From: Alphaproteobacteria bacterium
GTDB lineage: Bacteria; Pseudomonadota; Alphaproteobacteria; Rhizobiales; Devosiaceae
Length of the DNA stretch: 7,549 nt
Assembly: GCA_018820005.1 (NCBI GenBank)
Contig: JAHJOS010000198.1
Coordinates: forward strand, 1-7,549
Direction of reading: 5' to 3'
The first letter of the stretch is position 1, and each line of letters opens with the position of its first letter. The notes beneath the pieces were generated by a model, which searched no databases, was not told the DNA's origin, and saw only the letters and a list, made by a program, of their open reading frames with translations. A program made the position numbers and the translations under genes. Shown here piece by piece: positions 5,701 to 7,549 of this stretch.

Positions 5701-5730
5701 ACTTAACACCTCATGCGCTTTTCCGATCAA
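5701..5730 (-). promoter_or_regulatory. Weak candidate promoter of the small membrane protein gene
   Basis: On the minus strand, TTGATC (5725-5730) and TTAAGT (5701-5706) are separated by 18 nt and would give a leader of roughly 55 nt. The elements overlap the first codons and the start of dnaG. Consensus match is modest and the assignment is tentative. Confidence 0.2.
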
Positions 5731-7549
5731 TTTCTGGACGAGATCCGTCAACGCCTGCCCATAACGCAGGTGGTGGGCGAACATGTGCTGTGGGACAAGC
5801 GCAAGAGCCAGCCGGGCAAGGGCGACATGTGGGCCTGCTGCCCGTTTCATGGCGAAAAAAGCCCGAGTTTTCATGCCGATGATCGTCGGGGCATCTATCA
5901 CTGCTTTGGCTGCGGTGTGTCGGGCGACCACTTTCGCTTTCTGACCGAAAAGGCAGGCATGAGCTTTCCCGAGGCCGTGGAAAAGCTCGCGGGCATGGCC
6001 GGTGTGCCCATGCCGGCCCGCGATGCCGTGCAGGAAAAGCGCGAGGCTGAACGCAAGTCCCTCACCGATGTGATGGAGCTGGCGACCCGCTATTTCGAGG
6101 CCGCGCTCAGCCACAATATCGGGGCTAGGGCGCGGGGCTATCTGCTGGAACGTGGCGTGTCGGCCCAGAGCCAGACGCGGTTCCGCATCGGCTTTGCCCC
6201 CGATAGCCGCAATGGCCTCAAGGAACATCTGGCGCAGAACGGCGTCTCGGCGCAGGATATGATCGATACCGGGCTTGTCGCCACGCGCGAAAACGATCCG
6301 CTGGCCTATGACCGGTTCCGCAATCGCGTGATGTTCCCCATCACCGATTTCCGTGGCCGGGTCATCGCCTTTGGCGGGCGGGCCCTATCGTCCGATGTGC
6401 CGGCGAAATATCTCAATTCGCCCGAGACCGAGCTCTTTCACAAGCGGCAGACGCTCTACAATGGCCAGGGCGCGCAAAAGGCGGCGCGCGACGGCAGCAC
6501 AGTTGTGGTGGTCGAGGGCTATCTCGACGTGATCGCCGCAGTGGCCGCTGGCTTTGAGGGCACTGTGGCGCCGCTGGGGACAGCGCTGACCGAAGAGCAT
6601 CTGCAATTGCTGTGGCGGATGAGCCCGGACCCGATCCTGTGCTTTGATGGCGACAAGGCGGGGCTCAAGGCCGCTGAGCGTTCCGCTGATATTGTCATGC
6701 CGCATCTGAAACCGGGGTTTACCGTGCGCATCGCCACGCTGCCCGAGGGGCAGGACCCTGACGATCTGATCAAGGCGCAGGGTCGTGGCGCCTTTGCCGA
6801 TGTCCTGGACCGGGCGCGGAGCCTCTCGGACATGATCTGGAGTATGGAGACCGGTGGGCTGGTGCCCGAGACGCCTGAGGCGCGGGCAGCGCTGCAGGCG
6901 CGGTTGCGCGAGCGTGCCAATTCGATCCAGGATTCCTCGGTCAAGTTCCATTACGGGCAGGCCTTTGACGAAAAGCTGAGGGCTTTCCTGGCGCCCATGC
7001 GGCAGAACCGCTTTGAGCCGCGTGGCGGGCAGCAACGCTATGGACAGAGCGGCGCCTATGGCTATCCCCGTGGCGGCACGCCCAAGCTGGTGGTGTCCGA
7101 TACGCTGCGCAATTCGCGCCTGCTCAAGCCGGGCTCGATGGCCGAAGCGACCCCGCGCGAGGCGGCCATCATTCTCAGCCTGGTCAATCACCCCGCGCTG
7201 GTCGAGGACAAGTTCGAACTGCTGGCTGCGCTCGACTTCGAAACGCCGGCGGCACAAAAAGTGATGGGCGAAATTCTGGGCCTGGCCGTGCGCCACCATG
7301 ATATTTCGGCTGATGACATGAAATCGGCGCTAGGGGCCCGTGGCCATGGCGCTGCGCTTGACCGCATGGCCGATTTGCTGAACCGGCAAGGGGTCTGGCA
7401 GATCGCCTCCGAGATCGCCCTGACGGACGCCGAGACAGGATTGAGTCATGCCTTGGCCTTGCATAACAAAAAAGTTCAGCTAAATAGGGAACTCAAGGCA
7501 GCCGAAGCGGCGCTGGGCGAAGACCCGAGCGAAGAAACCTTTGAAAGGC
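5713..7549 (+). CDS. dnaG: DNA primase (C-terminus cut by the window end)
   Basis: DnaG lays RNA primers on the lagging strand and binds the replicative helicase DnaB through its C-terminus. Visible: 612 codons with no stop. The N-terminal CHC2 zinc-binding domain has CPFHGEKSPSF (43-53) and YHCFGCG (62-68), giving ligands Cys43, His46, Cys64 and Cys67. The RNA polymerase domain has RNRVMFPI (203-210) and IAFGGR (218-223). The TOPRIM core has VVVEGYLDV (265-273) with Glu268, and CFDGDKAG (310-317) with Asp312 and Asp314. A Gly/Gln/Tyr-rich linker (about 434-456) precedes the helicase-binding region. Alphaproteobacterial primases are usually about 640 residues, so perhaps 30 are missing. The ATG at 5713 is the only start, because an in-frame TAA lies at 5704-5706; no Shine-Dalgarno precedes it. 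Divergent from the small membrane protein gene. Confidence 0.97.
   Translation, partial: MRFSDQFLDEIRQRLPITQVVGEHVLWDKRKSQPGKGDMWACCPFHGEKSPSFHADDRRGIYHCFGCGVSGDHFRFLTEKAGMSFPEAVEKLAGMAGVPMPARDAVQEKREAERKSLTDVMELATRYFEAALSHNIGARARGYLLERGVSAQSQTRFRIGFAPDSRNGLKEHLAQNGVSAQDMIDTGLVATRENDPLAYDRFRNRVMFPITDFRGRVIAFGGRALSSDVPAKYLNSPETELFHKRQTLYNGQGAQKAARDGSTVVVVEGYLDVIAAVAAGFEGTVAPLGTALTEEHLQLLWRMSPDPILCFDGDKAGLKAAERSADIVMPHLKPGFTVRIATLPEGQDPDDLIKAQGRGAFADVLDRARSLSDMIWSMETGGLVPETPEARAALQARLRERANSIQDSSVKFHYGQAFDEKLRAFLAPMRQNRFEPRGGQQRYGQSGAYGYPRGGTPKLVVSDTLRNSRLLKPGSMAEATPREAAIILSLVNHPALVEDKFELLAALDFETPAAQKVMGEILGLAVRHHDISADDMKSALGARGHGAALDRMADLLNRQGVWQIASEIALTDAETGLSHALALHNKKVQLNRELKAAEAALGEDPSEETFER

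Noticed and set aside
926..5712. Possible mobile element or genomic island carrying the five accessory genes
   Set aside because: No integrase, transposase, tRNA target or flanking direct or inverted repeats were found, and base composition looks like the neighbours; only the altered gene order is supported.
5641..6228. Upstream extension of the small membrane protein frame
   Set aside because: It lies antisense to the dnaG N-terminus; the hydrophobic helix of a signal anchor starts only after ATG 5640.
6385..7299. 304-codon open frame on the minus strand
   Set aside because: It is antisense to dnaG, whose conserved motifs cover the region; open antisense frames are common in GC-rich coding DNA, and its composition is Arg/His/Gln-rich, shadow-like.

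Overview
The window is GC-rich and reads as a chromosomal segment of an alphaproteobacterium. The family-level fit of carA, the GatB/YqeY-domain protein and dnaG suggests Hyphomicrobiales (rhizobia and relatives, perhaps Devosiaceae). The family placement is an inference from gene content and protein style, not from a search.

Layout from left to right. (1) The start of carA, the carbamoyl-phosphate synthase small subunit, runs leftward off the window edge. (2) A 192-bp divergent intergenic region holds the carA Shine-Dalgarno sequence and a perfect 8-bp dyad in the carA leader. (3) A rightward 150-aa GatB/YqeY-domain gene follows. (4) Two leftward genes come next: an MFS efflux transporter (2248-3426) and, 149 bp downstream of it, a seven-helix membrane diguanylate cyclase (947-2098). 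The cyclase converges on yqeY over a strong stem-loop. (5) Divergent from the transporter is a tight rightward pair: an HdeD-family (DUF308) six-helix membrane protein and, 18 bp later, a clan GH-A glycoside hydrolase without a signal peptide. (6) A leftward gene for a small single-helix membrane or secreted protein of unknown function has a stop codon that abuts the hydrolase stop. (7) Rightward dnaG (DNA primase) has 612 codons visible and is cut by the window end, probably only some 30 residues short of its C-terminus.

How they relate: carA, yqeY and dnaG are housekeeping genes. In many alphaproteobacteria as I know them, yqeY lies directly before dnaG and rpoD, with carA divergent. Here the yqeY-dnaG link is interrupted by about 4.8 kb carrying five accessory genes (cyclic-di-GMP signalling, efflux, envelope stress-like membrane protein, sugar hydrolase, small exported protein). 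These form at least three transcription units and do not look like one pathway.

I see no transposase, integrase, tRNA, CRISPR array or recognisable defence system. The most unusual non-coding structure is a cluster of four alternating copies of GCCGGCAA and its complement (5266-5334), just past the abutting stop codons. No stretch over 300 bases lacks a gene.
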